Shown here piece after piece: positions 17,870 to 26,148 of a DNA stretch of 64,000 nt. The stretch lies in the NCBI GenBank assembly GCA_021776335.1, contig JAJFGB010000010.1:186001-250000 (forward strand). Reading direction: 5' to 3'. Origin of the DNA: Hyphococcus sp. GTDB lineage: Bacteria; Pseudomonadota; Alphaproteobacteria; Caulobacterales; Parvularculaceae. The position numbers and the translations under genes were made by a program. The notes below the pieces were generated by a model, which was not told where the DNA came from, searched no databases, and saw nothing but the letters and a program-made list of their open reading frames with translations. The first letter of the stretch is position 1. The number at the start of each line of letters is the position of its first letter.

Positions 17870-19066
17870 TCACGCCGCCGCCGGTTTTTCCTTGCCGGCA
17901 AGCAGGTTACTGTACACCCTCAAGGTCGCATCACACATGGCCGCCGAAGAATAAATGCTTGTCGCCCGCGCACGCCCATTTTCTCCCATGATCCGCCGAT
18001 CTTCAGGCGTCATACGCCAAATCCGATCGATCGCATCAGCCAAAGCGTCAGCATCTCCCGGAGGTGTCAAAAACCCTGTTTCCCCGTCAATTACCGTTTC
18101 GCATGCGCCGCCATGGTTCGACGCAATCACCGGCTTACCCATAGCGCCCGCTTCAACCACCACGCGCCCGAAAGCTTCTGGGCGTGTCGACGGCGCAATA
18201 ACGACGTCGGCCCAGCCATAGGCAGCAGGCATGTCGGCACAGTCGCCAACCAGATGGATCATGTCGCGAACCCCACGCTCGTCAATCATCGTGCGCAAGG
18301 TCTCATCATAATCCCGGCTACCTTGCGCGCCCCCGCAAAAAACTAGCGCCAAACCGGTGTTGTGGCCAGTGTCCTGACCGCCTCTGGCGTGCGTTTTCAC
18401 CTTCGACAAGGCTTCAATAGCCGTTTTATGCCCCTTCCATGCGGTCAGGCGGGCCGGAAGCAGTACGTTTAGGCGGGTTTTTTCCCAAGCCAGCCCCCAC
18501 TGTGAGGCGATATGGTTAATGCGCTCGCTGTCCACTGTTAGTGGATCAAAAACAGCAAGATCCGCACCTCGCGGAATAATGCGGAGGCGTTCGGGATCGA
18601 CTTGATCTGCGCGCGCAATTGCCGCCGCTGTAAAGCGCGAATTGGCGATAACGCAATCGGCGCGCAGCATGGACGAGTTGTATAACCGTTTGATCTGCCC
18701 CGAGGCCTCATATGCGCCGTGATAGGTTGTTACAAAAGGAACGCCGATTTTACGAGCTGCAGCCAAGGCGCTCCATGCAGGCGCCCGCGAGCGCGCGTGA
18801 ATGATCTCAACCCCAAGCGTGGCTGCGAGCCGCGCCAACCGCCCACCATTATTCCAGATGACCGCCGGATTTTTGGAGTGAACCGGCATTTCGATTATTT
18901 CGCCGCCAGCTTTTTCGATCTCATGCGCGAGGCGGCCGCCCGCGCTCGCAACCAGCGCCCTGCCGCCCGCGCGCACAATGGCGGCAGCGACCTCTAGGGT
19001 CGAGCGCTCTGCGCCGCCCGCATCAAGACGGGGAACAACCTGAAGAATTGTATGATTGAAACGCAT
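17870..19066 (-). CDS. Glycosyltransferase family 4
   Basis: 398 residues. The N-terminal domain starts ILQVVPRLDAGGAERSTLEVA, typical of GT4 enzymes; the C-terminal domain carries PARLTAWKGHKTAIEAL and the retaining-transferase motif PSTRPEAFGRVVVEAGAMGKPVIASNHGG (E-x7-E type), then GFLTPPGDADALADAI. A cytoplasmic enzyme using a nucleotide sugar for LPS or capsule assembly is inferred. It precedes the GT9 gene on the same strand. Confidence 0.88.
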   Translation of the reverse strand: MRFNHTILQVVPRLDAGGAERSTLEVAAAIVRAGGRALVASAGGRLAHEIEKAGGEIIEMPVHSKNPAVIWNNGGRLARLAATLGVEIIHARSRAPAWSALAAARKIGVPFVTTYHGAYEASGQIKRLYNSSMLRADCVIANSRFTAAAIARADQVDPERLRIIPRGADLAVFDPLTVDSERINHIASQWGLAWEKTRLNVLLPARLTAWKGHKTAIEALSKVKTHARGGQDTGHNTGLALVFCGGAQGSRDYDETLRTMIDERGVRDMIHLVGDCADMPAAYGWADVVIAPSTRPEAFGRVVVEAGAMGKPVIASNHGGACETVIDGETGFLTPPGDADALADAIDRIWRMTPEDRRIMGENGRARATSIYSSAAMCDATLRVYSNLLAGKEKPAAA

Positions 19067-19144
19067 AGATATCGGCGACCTGCTGTAGTTAAACTATGAC
19101 TATCATCGCATTCACCCAAATGGCAGCCGGGCCGGGACAAAAAC

Positions 19145-19906
19145 ATGCAGCAGCAGCCACAATTCATCGACGGACCTCACGGACGCATCGCCTATCGCAA
19201 ACGCGCCGGGACACCGTCAGGCTCAAAAGCGGGCCTGGTTTGGCTCGGCGGATTTCGGTCCGATATGCTGGGCACAAAGGCAGGTTTTCTTGATGAGTGC
19301 GCAACAAAAAATGGATGCGCCTATTTGCGTTTCGACTATTCCGGCCATGGCGAGTCCGACGGCGAATTCGAGGATGGATGCATTGGCGATTGGGCGACCG
19401 ACGCCCTGGCCGCCTTTGACGCACTGACCGATGGGCCACAAATTCTGGTGGGATCGTCCATGGGGGCATGGATCGCAACACTTCTGGCGATGCAGCGCCC
19501 CAGGCGCGTCGCCGCAATCATATTCATCGCGCCGGCGCCGGATTTTACCGAAGCGCTCATGTGGGCGTCCTTTTCATCAGCGCAACGCGAAACGTTGATG
19601 TGCGACGGCAAGCTGGAGCAACCGTCAGACTATGCCGAACCGGAGGTTATCACGCGCAAGCTGATTGAAGATGGTCGCAAACACCTTGTGATGAACGAGC
19701 CGATAGCCATTGCCTGCCCGGTGCGTATCTTTCAGGGCATGCAGGACGATGCCGTGCCCTATCATCATGCTCTGGCGTTTGCGAAGCTAATAAAAAGTGA
19801 CGATGTTGAAGTGACCGTCACCAAATCCGGAGACCACCGGTTGTCAACGCCAACGGACCTGGCGCGGCTCGCTGACGCCGTCGAAAGATCACTGTCACAA
19901 AATTGA
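19145..19906 (+). CDS. Alpha/beta hydrolase
   Basis: 253 residues. The fold is clear: VWLGGFRSDMLGTK, FDYSGHGESDGEFEDG, nucleophile elbow VGSSMGAWIATLLA, acid near FQGMQDDAVPY, and catalytic His in SGDHRLSTPTDL. This matches the family around palmitoyl-protein thioesterase ABHD10 and YqiA-like esterases, but no substrate can be named. It is divergent from the GT4 gene with a 78-bp gap. Confidence 0.83.
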   Translation: MQQQPQFIDGPHGRIAYRKRAGTPSGSKAGLVWLGGFRSDMLGTKAGFLDECATKNGCAYLRFDYSGHGESDGEFEDGCIGDWATDALAAFDALTDGPQILVGSSMGAWIATLLAMQRPRRVAAIIFIAPAPDFTEALMWASFSSAQRETLMCDGKLEQPSDYAEPEVITRKLIEDGRKHLVMNEPIAIACPVRIFQGMQDDAVPYHHALAFAKLIKSDDVEVTVTKSGDHRLSTPTDLARLADAVERSLSQN

Positions 19907-20034
19907 ACTGCGACCAGTTTCGGGGCGGCCAGTTTCCGGGCGGATAGTCTATTTCAACCCCAAACCGCCATCGCCGCGAACCGTTCTGAGCGCTTTTTAT
20001 CCGTTACTTTCGGCACTCAGATCCCGCAGGCAAT

Positions 20035-20163
20035 CTATGTCGAACCAAAGGGAATGCCCCTGCATTTCAGTTCGTCGCACCATTCCCACGGTTGGCCGCA
20101 TTTCCAGCAAAATCTGCGCTTTTTTGTATTGCTACATCTGTCGCATTGCGGTAGTGTAGCCAC
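20035..20163 (-). CDS. Possible 42-residue zinc-ribbon microprotein
   Basis: In the 307-bp gap between the hydrolase and blaI, a minus-strand frame with a GTG start encodes two knuckles, QCDRCSN and RRFCWKCGQPW (C-x2-C-x8-C-x2-C), followed by two more cysteines. The paired CxxC motifs are unlikely in random sequence but the frame is short, has no clear ribosome binding site, and its start overlaps the proposed BlaI operator. Treat as a candidate only. Confidence 0.3.
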   Translation of the reverse strand: MATLPQCDRCSNTKKRRFCWKCGQPWEWCDELKCRGIPFGST

Positions 20164-20171
20164 AAATGTAA
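20128..20171 (+). promoter_or_regulatory. Candidate blaI promoter with BlaI-like operator pair
   Basis: CTACATCTGTCG (20132-20143) and, on the other strand, TTACATTTGTGG (20160-20171) form an inverted pair around a spacer. Both resemble BlaI/MecI operators built on TACA...TGTA. A possible promoter is embedded: TTGCTA about 20129-20134, 17 bases, then TAGTGT. The blaI ATG is 43 bp downstream. All this fits autorepression but rests on eye matching. Confidence 0.4.
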
Positions 20172-20213
20172 CAGCGAGGATCTGCGTCTGCCAATGGCCG
20201 CGCGGAATGGGCG

Positions 20214-20600
20214 ATGAGCGACACAAAAGCGACCGAACCGACAAAACCGGAACTGGCGATCCTGAAACGCCTGTGGCGGGCTCGTGAAATGAGCGCCCGG
20301 GAAATTCACAGCCAAATCTCCGATGATTTCGGCTGGTCTTATTCGACGGTGCGTACTGTGCTTGAGCGTATGGTCGATAAGGGTTTGATCTCAAAAATGT
20401 CGGTTGACGGCGTCAATATCTACGAAGCGGAAGTTACCAAGGTCGCGATGCTCGGCAAAATGATCGCCGACTTTTCCGCTCGCGTATTGGAGCTGGATAC
20501 AACACCAGCCGCTGCATTCTTCGCGGATTCAAAACTATTGTCGGAAGAAGAACTAGAGGAGCTCGAAGAGGTCCTCCGCGAAGGGGAGGAACGTTCATGA
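20214..20600 (+). CDS. BlaI/MecI/CopY-family transcriptional repressor
   Basis: 128 residues, the usual BlaI length. The winged-helix domain reads ELAILKRLWRAREMSAREIHSQISDDFGWSYSTVRTVLERMVDKGLI, including the conserved S-T-V-R-T-x-L-x-R-M recognition helix; the C-terminal half (LLSEEELEELEEVLREGEE) is the dimerisation region. In BlaI/MecI systems the repressor is inactivated after proteolysis triggered by a BlaR1-type partner, and the next gene, overlapping by ATGA, encodes such a protein. No beta-lactamase gene is nearby. Confidence 0.92.
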   Translation: MSDTKATEPTKPELAILKRLWRAREMSAREIHSQISDDFGWSYSTVRTVLERMVDKGLISKMSVDGVNIYEAEVTKVAMLGKMIADFSARVLELDTTPAAAFFADSKLLSEEELEELEEVLREGEERS

Positions 20601-22894
20601 GCGCGATGATCGAACCGTTCTTCACCTGCCTTATTGCGTCGATGATCTGGGCGCCAATTGTATTCCTCGCCACCGCGCGTTTTCGCAAAGGCGACTCATT
20701 GGGGCTCGCCGAAAAGATCTGGCCCGCTGCGCTGGCCATTGCCGCCCTTCCGGCGATGATTGCACCCTTAGCGGCAACGTTCGGATTTTCACTTCGATCC
20801 GCACCGGCGATACCACCTATGAATGCTTTGCCGTTGACGCCAGCTATCGCCCTAGAAGCAGCCCCGATCGCTTCGGCAGCGACCACGATCAGTGCATCAT
20901 CCATGCTCGATGCCCTTGCTGTTCTCTATTTCTATGGGTTTTTCATGTTCCTGGTGCTCGGCGTCGCACGTTATATTTGGTTTTCTTATCGCGTTGGCTA
21001 CGCCTTTGAGGTTGATGAACCCCGGCTCACGTCCGGCCTTGAAGCCTGGCGCCAACAAATTGGCATTAAGCGCCGACCGCGTTACGCTTTTTCCGATGCG
21101 GTTGCGAGCGTATGTGTGCACGGATTTTTCAGGCCGGTTATCCTGATGCCGTACAATCTGTTAGATCGTGTTTCCGTCGATGATGCTGTTTTGATGGGCG
21201 CCCATGAAATGGCGCATATCAAGCGCGGTGATACGAGCCTTTTTGCCTTCTGCACCATTGTCAAGGCGGTGTTTTGGTTCAACCCATTCATGCAGCATAT
21301 CGCAGCGCGCGCCAATCTCGCCGCCGAACAAGCTGCAGACGCCCTGGTTATCGCACGCGGCGTAGATCGCCGTCAGTATGCGCACTGCTTTGTGCGGGGA
21401 TTGCGTTTCGCTGCAGGCGCAAATCATACCGCCGGACAAGAACTGGTCCCCTCTTTTACGCCATTTGATAAGCGCTCGCGGCGGGAGCGCCTCGACGCCA
21501 TTCTTTCAGGAACACGCGGGGCTGCGCTTCTCAGCCTGCGCGGAAAAATAGGGCTGGCGCTGAGTGTTGGCGTCGCTGCAGCGCTTGCTTTTGCGCAAGC
21601 CGCGCTCGCCGTAGCGCCACCGCCGGCAGAGGACGCTTTACCGCAGTCGCCGGTTGACGGCGTTGTGAGCTTTAGCTTCAGCCAGACAAGTGAACTCCTA
21701 CGCGGTGACCGCAAAGAGCATGAAGGCGTCGATATCAAGGCCCGGCGTGGAACGGCAGTGAAAGCCGCCGGTGACGGCAAAGTAATCGCGGCAACGCGGC
21801 GCTACCAGGGCAAGCGCGCTTGGGGTAAAGTCGTTGTCATTGATCACGGTCACGGCCTTGTTACGCGCTATGCGCATCTCGACAGCTTCGAAGTCAAAAA
21901 AGGCGATCGCGTCAGCGCCGGCGACATCATTGGCGCCGTTGGATCCACCGGAAAATCTACGGGCCCTCACCTCCATTTTGAAGTTATTCAGGACGGCCTG
22001 CATATCGACCCAGCCCCGGTCGTTGCCGTCGCCCAACCAATGCCGGCGCCGGCGCCGGTGTTGTCGCCCATCCCCGACGCCAAACCAGTGATCGTGCTCA
22101 AGCCCGCGCCTGAAACTGCCGAGATGCCCAAAGCTACGATGAGAGTTCGGTCCGTCAAGCGGATTGACGATAAGCTGGCCGGGCGCTTTGCAAATTTCGA
22201 AGTACGGATTGCTGAAGTGGTCAAGGACGTCAGACCTTTTGAAGGTTTTGAGTTTGAAGGTCCGATGCTGGAGCTCGACGATATTGATTTTGAAAACATT
22301 TCTGAGCTGCAAGCCTTCGCCATGAACGGCGTCGAGATGGTCCGCAACATTGAGATGCTGAGCGAAGAAGATCGTGAAGAAATTCGTGACGCTCAGCGCC
22401 AGGCACGGCATGAAGTCGAGCGCGTGCGCCAGCAGGTCGCGCGTAATCAGGAACGCGCCCAACGCCAGGTGGAGCGTGCGCAACGCGACATCGAGCGAGC
22501 CCAAATCCATCGCCAACGCGAACAAGAGAACCATGCGCACGCCGAAGCCTTGCGCGAGCATGCACGAGAACAAGCCGAGCGGGCGGAAGAACAGCAAGAA
22601 CGAGCGCGGGAACAAATCGAGCAGGCGGAAGAGCAACAAGAACGAGCGCGGGAACAAATCGAACAGGCGGAAGAACAGCAAGAGCGGGCGCGGGAACAAC
22701 GCGAGCGCGCAGCCGAAGAAATAGAACGAGCTCGTGAAAGTGCCATGGAACAAGTAGAAAACCGAGAAGAGATGCTGGCATTGCGTGAAGAAGCACTCGC
22801 TGACGCACGAGCCGATCTTGAAGAAGAGCTGGCGGAAATTGAGCGTATGCGCGCCGAGCTGAAGCGCGAAAAACGGGCGCGCAAAAACAAATAA
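20597..22894 (+). CDS. BlaR1-like M56 protease fused to an M23 (LytM) peptidase and a coiled coil
   Basis: 765 residues. Residues 1-340 form a BlaR1/MecR1-type M56 metalloprotease: about four transmembrane helices and the zinc motif H203-E-M-A-H207 between helices 3 and 4. After the last helix (residues ~315-340) comes an M23/LytM domain, presumably periplasmic, with all ligands and catalytic residues: H375-x3-D379, H427 in RYAHL, H458-x-H460 in GPHLHFEV. From ~595 to the end is a long charged coiled coil with a threefold 14-residue repeat. In BlaR1 the extracytoplasmic domain senses beta-lactam; here a peptidoglycan endopeptidase fold takes that place. I infer a cell-wall sensor that relieves BlaI repression. 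Confidence 0.9.
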   Translation: MSAMIEPFFTCLIASMIWAPIVFLATARFRKGDSLGLAEKIWPAALAIAALPAMIAPLAATFGFSLRSAPAIPPMNALPLTPAIALEAAPIASAATTISASSMLDALAVLYFYGFFMFLVLGVARYIWFSYRVGYAFEVDEPRLTSGLEAWRQQIGIKRRPRYAFSDAVASVCVHGFFRPVILMPYNLLDRVSVDDAVLMGAHEMAHIKRGDTSLFAFCTIVKAVFWFNPFMQHIAARANLAAEQAADALVIARGVDRRQYAHCFVRGLRFAAGANHTAGQELVPSFTPFDKRSRRERLDAILSGTRGAALLSLRGKIGLALSVGVAAALAFAQAALAVAPPPAEDALPQSPVDGVVSFSFSQTSELLRGDRKEHEGVDIKARRGTAVKAAGDGKVIAATRRYQGKRAWGKVVVIDHGHGLVTRYAHLDSFEVKKGDRVSAGDIIGAVGSTGKSTGPHLHFEVIQDGLHIDPAPVVAVAQPMPAPAPVLSPIPDAKPVIVLKPAPETAEMPKATMRVRSVKRIDDKLAGRFANFEVRIAEVVKDVRPFEGFEFEGPMLELDDIDFENISELQAFAMNGVEMVRNIEMLSEEDREEIRDAQRQARHEVERVRQQVARNQERAQRQVERAQRDIERAQIHRQREQENHAHAEALREHAREQAERAEEQQERAREQIEQAEEQQERAREQIEQAEEQQERAREQRERAAEEIERARESAMEQVENREEMLALREEALADARADLEEELAEIERMRAELKREKRARKNK
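22583..22708 (+). repeat. Three tandem 42-bp repeats in the coiled-coil region
   Basis: Units at 22583-22624, 22625-22666 and 22667-22708. The first two are nearly identical; the third diverges at its end. Each encodes AEEQQERAREQIEQ, so the repeat is in frame and extends a helical coiled coil by 14 residues (two heptads) per copy. Copy number could vary between strains. Confidence 0.85.
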
Positions 22895-23034
22895 ATCGTT
22901 AACCGATGCGGCAACCCCATTTGCCCCGGTTCACCGCAGCAAAACAGCAACTCGTCGATAATCGGATGCACGCCCTTCTAAAAAGGGCGAGGATAATGCC
23001 GCGCGAGTCTGTTTAATGTTTGGAGAGAAATGAA

Positions 23035-26000
23035 ATGGGCCTCACTCGGCTTTGCCTGAAAAATCCTGCGGCAGCTGGCGTCGTCCTCGCCATCATCACG
23101 CTGCTCGGTGTTCTATCGATCACACAATTGCCGGTTCAGTTGTTCCCGAACATCGAACGGCCGCAAATCGGCATTCAAACACAATGGCGCGCAGCATCCC
23201 CTCGCGAGATAGAAAGCGAGATCACGGAACCAATCGAGCGTGAAATACGTGGCATCCCCGGCATGAGAAAAATGCAGTCATGGTCGAATGCAGGCGGTGT
23301 CTGGATGAATCTTGAATTCGCGCTGGGCACGGATATGGATCAGGCTTTCACCGAGGTGAACTCGCGACTGCAACGCGTGCGCGGTCTGCCCGCAGAAGCT
23401 GATCGCCCACGGGTCAATCTCGGTGGCGGCGGCGGCAATGCTGGCGAAACGCTAATCTTTCTTTTTCTCCAAAAACTTCCCGGAAATTCTAGCGAAAATG
23501 TTCGCCTTAGTGAATTTGCGGAACAGCGCATCGCGCCCGACATCGAAGCCGTTCCGGGGGTCGCTGGCGTCGATGTAAATTCCGATGATGGCGAAGAAAT
23601 TGTGAGTATTGAATTTGATCCTTTTCTCGCCGCGCAGCTCGGCATTACGCTTGATGAAATCGCGCAAAACGTAAATCGTTCGACTGATGTGACAGGCGGG
23701 TCTGTCGAAGTCGGACGCCGCAACTACACGCTTAGATTTGAGGGTCGCTTTAACGCGGCGCAACTTAACGAAACCATTCTTGCCTGGCGAAATGGCGCGC
23801 CGATCAGGCTCGGTGATATCGCAGAAGTCGCTGTAAAGCCTGATGAGCGCGGCGGCGTTGTTTTTCAAAATGGCAACCCTGCAATAGGCATGCGGATCAT
23901 CAGAGAGCCGGGATCAAATACGCTCGAGGCAATTGACGCCCTGACGGTGGTTCTGGACGAGCTAAATGACGGTCCTCTCGCGGAAATGGGATATGCCATC
24001 CACAAGAGCTTCGATCCTTCAGTGTTTATTAAGCGCGCCATTTCTCTTCTCACCAATAACCTCCTGCTTGGCATTATGCTGGCGGTCGGCGCGCTTTGGC
24101 TTTTCCTTAGACGAACCATGGCAACATTCGTCATCGCTTCAGCGATTCCGATCTGCCTCATGGCAACCATCGTCGTTCTGAACCTCGCTGGGCGGTCAAT
24201 CAACATCATCTCCCTCGCCGGTCTCGCTTTTGCTACCGGTATGGTTCTCGATGCAGCGATTGTCGTCCTTGAGAATTTTGTTCGACTTCGAGAAGAAGGG
24301 CGATCTCCTTTTGAAGCCGCTGAGGCAGCCGTCGGCCAAGTATTCGGCGCGCTCTTTGCGTCAACCGTAACAACTGTCGCGATATTCATTCCGATCATGT
24401 TTTTTGAAGATGTTGAGGGCCAGCTTTTTGCCGATCTTGCGATGACGATTGCAATCGCTGTTTCGTTCAGCCTTGTGGTCGCCGTCACGCTTTTGCCCAC
24501 AGGCGCCCGGCTTTTCATGAGATCCGAAAAGACCAAAGAAAAAGCCAGCGGGCCCGGCTTCGCTGAACGTATCGCCGATTTCATAATGCGCCTTACGGCT
24601 ACCAACGCACGCCGCCTCTCCCTCGTTGGCGGGCTGACCATAATTCCTATCGCCATTTCGTTTTTGCTTTGGCCACAACTCAATTACCTGCCGCCCGTTA
24701 AGCGTGATGCGGTTGACGCCTTTATCGGTTTCCCCTCCGGCGCCAGCGCCGATGTTGTGCGTGAGGAATTCGCTGAAGTCGTGGTTGCAAGGCTTGCCCC
24801 CTATATGAATGGTGAAAAAGAGCCCGCGCTGCGTAATTACTATCTCTACACAGGGTCCTGGGGCGGCAACACCGGCATTCGGGTTAAGGATCAATCACGC
24901 ATCGATGAGATGGTGAAGATCGTCAATGAAGAAATACTCGCCGGTTTCCCTGACACCCGTGTATTTGCCCAACAAGGCAATTTGTTCGGCAATTTCGGCG
25001 CGCAGGGATCGATCAGCCTGGAGCTCCAGGCTGCTGATTTCGACGCGCTCGGCACTGCTGTCCCCAATGCCGTTGACGTTATTCAGCAGGCCCTGCCGGG
25101 CGCACAGGTTTGGCCCAATCCAGATCCGCAGATCGTTACGCCTGAATTGCGGCTCATTCCAAATGACCGGCGCATCGCCGAAGTCGGCCTGACGCGCGAT
25201 TCTGTTGCGCGCGCCGTGCGCGCGCTTGGCGATGGGCAATGGCTGGGCGAATTTTTTCACGAAGACGGACGTCTTGATATTTATCTTCGTGCTAAAGAAT
25301 GGACGGAGCCAGAATATCTTGAGAATGCACCGATCGCGACGCCGACAGGCGCCGTAGTCCCGCTTGGTGAACTCGTAACAATTGCCCGCGGTGTCGGTCC
25401 GCAACAGCTCTACCGACTTGATGCACGCCGCACGATCACACTTGGCATTACACCGCCGGATGGAATGGCCCTGGGGCCCGCTGTTCAGGCACTAAGATCC
25501 GGCGCTGAAAAACAGCTGTTCGAAATCTTGCCCCCTGGCGCTTCCCTGAAATGGGGCGGCGATGCGGACAGTCTTTCTCGCGCTGTCGGCAATCTTAGCG
25601 CCAATTTCCTGCTTGCGATCGCCATCTTATTCTTGATCATGGCGGCGCTCTTTAAATCCGTGAAAGATTCCGCACTTGTAATTATTACGCTTCCGATGGC
25701 GACGGTAGGCGGCATTCTGGCCATTCGCGGAATGGACCTCATCAATCCCCTGCCCCTCGATCTCCTTGGCATGATCGGATTTATTATCCTTTTGGGATTG
25801 GTCGTGAACAACGCCATTCTTCTCGTTGCGCAAACCCGCGCTTCAGAAAGCAGAGGCAAATCTCGTCCTGAGGCCGTGCGCGAAGCGCTGTCTCTTCGTA
25901 TACGGCCGATTTTCATGTCGACCTCAACGTCGATAATGGGCATGCTGCCGCTGGTTCTATCGCCTGGCGCCGGCAGCCTGATCTATCGCGGCCTTGCGAC

Positions 26001-26130
26001 TGTGATCGTTGGCGGCATGGCCGTATCGACAATGTTCACGCTTTTACTACTGCCAGCACTGCTGCAGCTCGGCGCCAAAACAGCTCTGGCGCCAGCACCG
26101 CGCGGTGCATTTCCCCAACCCGCTGAATAA
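23035..26130 (+). CDS. RND-family efflux transporter permease
   Basis: 1031 residues, full-length AcrB/HAE-type RND pump: N-terminal helix (AAAGVVLAIITLLGVLSITQLPVQLFPNIERPQ), first periplasmic loop, helices 2-6, second loop, helices 7-12. The transmembrane relay is atypical: AcrB's Asp-Asp pair is Asp406-Ala407 (GMVLDAAIVVLEN) and the Lys position in helix 10 is Asn (VVNNAILLVAQ). It likely uses the proton gradient to export compounds together with the adaptor encoded next. The start at 23035 has GGAGAG upstream. The 140-bp gap to the M56/M23 gene holds one 7-bp hairpin and nothing else clear. Confidence 0.92.
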   Translation: MGLTRLCLKNPAAAGVVLAIITLLGVLSITQLPVQLFPNIERPQIGIQTQWRAASPREIESEITEPIEREIRGIPGMRKMQSWSNAGGVWMNLEFALGTDMDQAFTEVNSRLQRVRGLPAEADRPRVNLGGGGGNAGETLIFLFLQKLPGNSSENVRLSEFAEQRIAPDIEAVPGVAGVDVNSDDGEEIVSIEFDPFLAAQLGITLDEIAQNVNRSTDVTGGSVEVGRRNYTLRFEGRFNAAQLNETILAWRNGAPIRLGDIAEVAVKPDERGGVVFQNGNPAIGMRIIREPGSNTLEAIDALTVVLDELNDGPLAEMGYAIHKSFDPSVFIKRAISLLTNNLLLGIMLAVGALWLFLRRTMATFVIASAIPICLMATIVVLNLAGRSINIISLAGLAFATGMVLDAAIVVLENFVRLREEGRSPFEAAEAAVGQVFGALFASTVTTVAIFIPIMFFEDVEGQLFADLAMTIAIAVSFSLVVAVTLLPTGARLFMRSEKTKEKASGPGFAERIADFIMRLTATNARRLSLVGGLTIIPIAISFLLWPQLNYLPPVKRDAVDAFIGFPSGASADVVREEFAEVVVARLAPYMNGEKEPALRNYYLYTGSWGGNTGIRVKDQSRIDEMVKIVNEEILAGFPDTRVFAQQGNLFGNFGAQGSISLELQAADFDALGTAVPNAVDVIQQALPGAQVWPNPDPQIVTPELRLIPNDRRIAEVGLTRDSVARAVRALGDGQWLGEFFHEDGRLDIYLRAKEWTEPEYLENAPIATPTGAVVPLGELVTIARGVGPQQLYRLDARRTITLGITPPDGMALGPAVQALRSGAEKQLFEILPPGASLKWGGDADSLSRAVGNLSANFLLAIAILFLIMAALFKSVKDSALVIITLPMATVGGILAIRGMDLINPLPLDLLGMIGFIILLGLVVNNAILLVAQTRASESRGKSRPEAVREALSLRIRPIFMSTSTSIMGMLPLVLSPGAGSLIYRGLATVIVGGMAVSTMFTLLLLPALLQLGAKTALAPAPRGAFPQPAE

Positions 26131-26148
26131 TTGAAGGACGAAAAGTCA

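Noticed and set aside
21698-22753. A 351-residue open frame on the minus strand, opposite the M56-M23 gene
   Set aside because: It is a mirror of the repetitive coiled-coil region (runs of Phe and Leu opposite Glu/Gln codons), with no ribosome binding site or known domain.
20597-22894. Beta-lactam resistance locus because of BlaI/BlaR1 similarity
   Set aside because: No beta-lactamase or penicillin-binding sensor domain is present; the sensor position is an M23 peptidase.
22971-22989. Perfect 7-bp hairpin CGCCCTT/AAGGGCG before the RND pump gene
   Set aside because: No T-tract follows in either direction, so I do not call it a terminator; it could be an operator, but nothing supports that.
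23865-24683. A 272-residue minus-strand frame opposite the RND pump gene
   Set aside because: The plus-strand pump is full length and recognised; the opposite frame has biased Arg/Ser/Ala content typical of shadows.
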